Shown here: one piece after another, positions 6,091 through 6,797 of the stretch
Layout of the letters: each line of letters opens with the position of its first letter
Position numbering within the stretch: position 1 is the first letter of the stretch
Assembly: GCA_905373785.1 (NCBI GenBank)
Contig: CAJPUK010000116.1
Location: forward strand, 1-6,797
Reading direction: 5' to 3'
Length of the DNA stretch: 6,797 nucleotides
Source of the DNA: an uncultured Johnsonella sp.
GTDB lineage: Bacteria > Bacillota > Clostridia > Lachnospirales > Lachnospiraceae
Translations under genes and position numbers: made by a program
The notes under the pieces: model-generated
The model's input: only the letters and a program-made list of their open reading frames with translations
Databases searched by the model: none
Told to the model about the DNA's origin: nothing

Positions 6091-6699
6091 ATGGAAAACC
6101 GGGTTATAAAAGTAAAAAATCTTTGCAAAAGCTATGAGGGCAGATCTGTACTAAAGGACTTTTCCTGTGAATTCAATATAGGGGAGACTACAGTCTTAGT
6201 CGGTAAATCGGGAAACGGTAAAAGCACTCTGCTCAATATTATACTTGGACTTGTAAAGGCTGACGGCGGAAGTGTTGAAGGAATGCCTGAAAGAGTCGGA
6301 ACCGTATTTCAAGAAGACAGGCTTTGTAAAGATTTCAGTGTAAAAACCGCCATCCGCATGGTAATGGACAAACCGGCACTTAAAAAATCCAAAGCTTCAA
6401 AGGCGGAGGAGTATATAACCGTTCTCTTAGAAAGACTTGAACTGAAGGGTTTTTTAGAAAAAAAGGTCTCGGATCTTAGCGGTGGCGAAAAACGCCGAGT
6501 TGCTATTGCCCGTATGATAGCTTACTTTCCTGAAGTATATGTACTTGACGAGGCACTGAAAGGACTGGACAAACATACCAAACATAAGGTCATGGAGGTG
6601 CTTAAAGAAGAAACTAAAGGCAGTACGGTAATAGCTGTTACACATGATAGGGATGAGCTTAAGTTTTGGGGCGGCAAGGTCGTGGAGGTATCAAAATAA
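6091..6699 (+). CDS. ABC importer ATPase, short NitT/TauT (SsuB-like) type
   Basis: Cytoplasmic ATPase that drives the importer. 202 residues, shorter than the roughly 240-260 usual for SsuB/TauB/NrtD; it ends just after the last nucleotide-binding-fold strand, so the usual C-terminal tail is missing. Motifs in order: Walker A GKSGNGKST (38-46), Q-loop VFQEDR (Q74), signature LSGGEKRR (129-136), Walker B VYVLDE (149-154), D-loop GLD (158-160) and switch His in VTHDRDE (H185). All catalytic positions are present, so it should be active. The usual DEPFGALD is DEALKGLD here, with the Pro after the catalytic Glu replaced by Ala. AGGAGT 7 bases before the ATG supports the start, and 22 bases separate it from the permease stop. 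Last gene of the operon in this window. Confidence 0.95.
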   Translation: MENRVIKVKNLCKSYEGRSVLKDFSCEFNIGETTVLVGKSGNGKSTLLNIILGLVKADGGSVEGMPERVGTVFQEDRLCKDFSVKTAIRMVMDKPALKKSKASKAEEYITVLLERLELKGFLEKKVSDLSGGEKRRVAIARMIAYFPEVYVLDEALKGLDKHTKHKVMEVLKEETKGSTVIAVTHDRDELKFWGGKVVEVSK

Positions 6700-6797
6700 A
6701 CAATGCTCAGAAACACAAACAGTAGTCAGAAATGATTGTATGGCAATAATTAACAGAAACACTCCCTATTTCAATCATACTCGCAGTACTGTTAATA
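6700..6797. other. Trailing region after the transporter operon, with inverted repeats but no clear terminator
   Basis: No gene is seen. ATTAACAG (6749-6756) and CTGTTAAT (6789-6796) are exact reverse complements 32 bases apart. ATGATTG (6732-6738) and CAATCAT (6772-6778) form a second, interleaved pair, and CAGTACTG (6784-6791) is a palindrome. No T-run follows within the window, so this is not a standard terminator as far as can be read. Confidence 0.4.

Overview
The window looks like part of the chromosome of an anaerobic, low-GC member of the Clostridia. Lachnospiraceae-like is my best guess, based on AT-rich spacers, strong AGGAGG ribosome sites, a CpI-like [FeFe] hydrogenase, and an ABC transporter of a type I recall from gut Firmicutes. 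The genus cannot be told from the sequence. I see no mobile element, CRISPR array, tRNA or rRNA.

Layout: two divergent operons face away from a 584-base AT-rich spacer (3645-4228). The left operon is on the minus strand. Its first gene (1815-3644) is a fusion of the iron-sulfur tail of NuoF with a GltD-like NADPH oxidoreductase. Its second gene (37-1821) is a full-length [FeFe] hydrogenase that overlaps the first by 7 bases. A weak hairpin plus T-run sits at the very end of the hydrogenase gene. The right operon is on the plus strand: a lipoprotein solute-binding protein (4229-5320), a permease (5301-6068) and a short ATPase (6091-6699). Together they form a complete NitT/TauT-type ABC importer whose substrate I cannot name.

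How the genes work together: the hydrogenase has all ligands for a [2Fe-2S] cluster, a His-ligated [4Fe-4S] cluster, two ferredoxin-type [4Fe-4S] clusters and the H-cluster. It lacks the usual NuoE/NuoF FMN-NADH partners. Its partner instead joins a NuoF-type [4Fe-4S] domain to a GltD-type Fe-S/FAD/NADP module, so the pair probably moves electrons between H2 and NADP(H). This matches what I remember as the glutamate-synthase-linked (A2-type) class, whose physiology is poorly known. No gltB large subunit and no hydEFG maturases lie in the window.

The spacer is the richest part for new observations. A well-formed extended -10 promoter for the transporter is covered from its -10 through its predicted start by a perfect 10-base-arm inverted repeat, and a second perfect palindrome lies near position -61. 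On the hydrogenase side there are two possible promoters, a 7-base-arm dyad over one of them, and a compact nest of direct and inverted repeats in the leader. These are sequence readings without experimental support.
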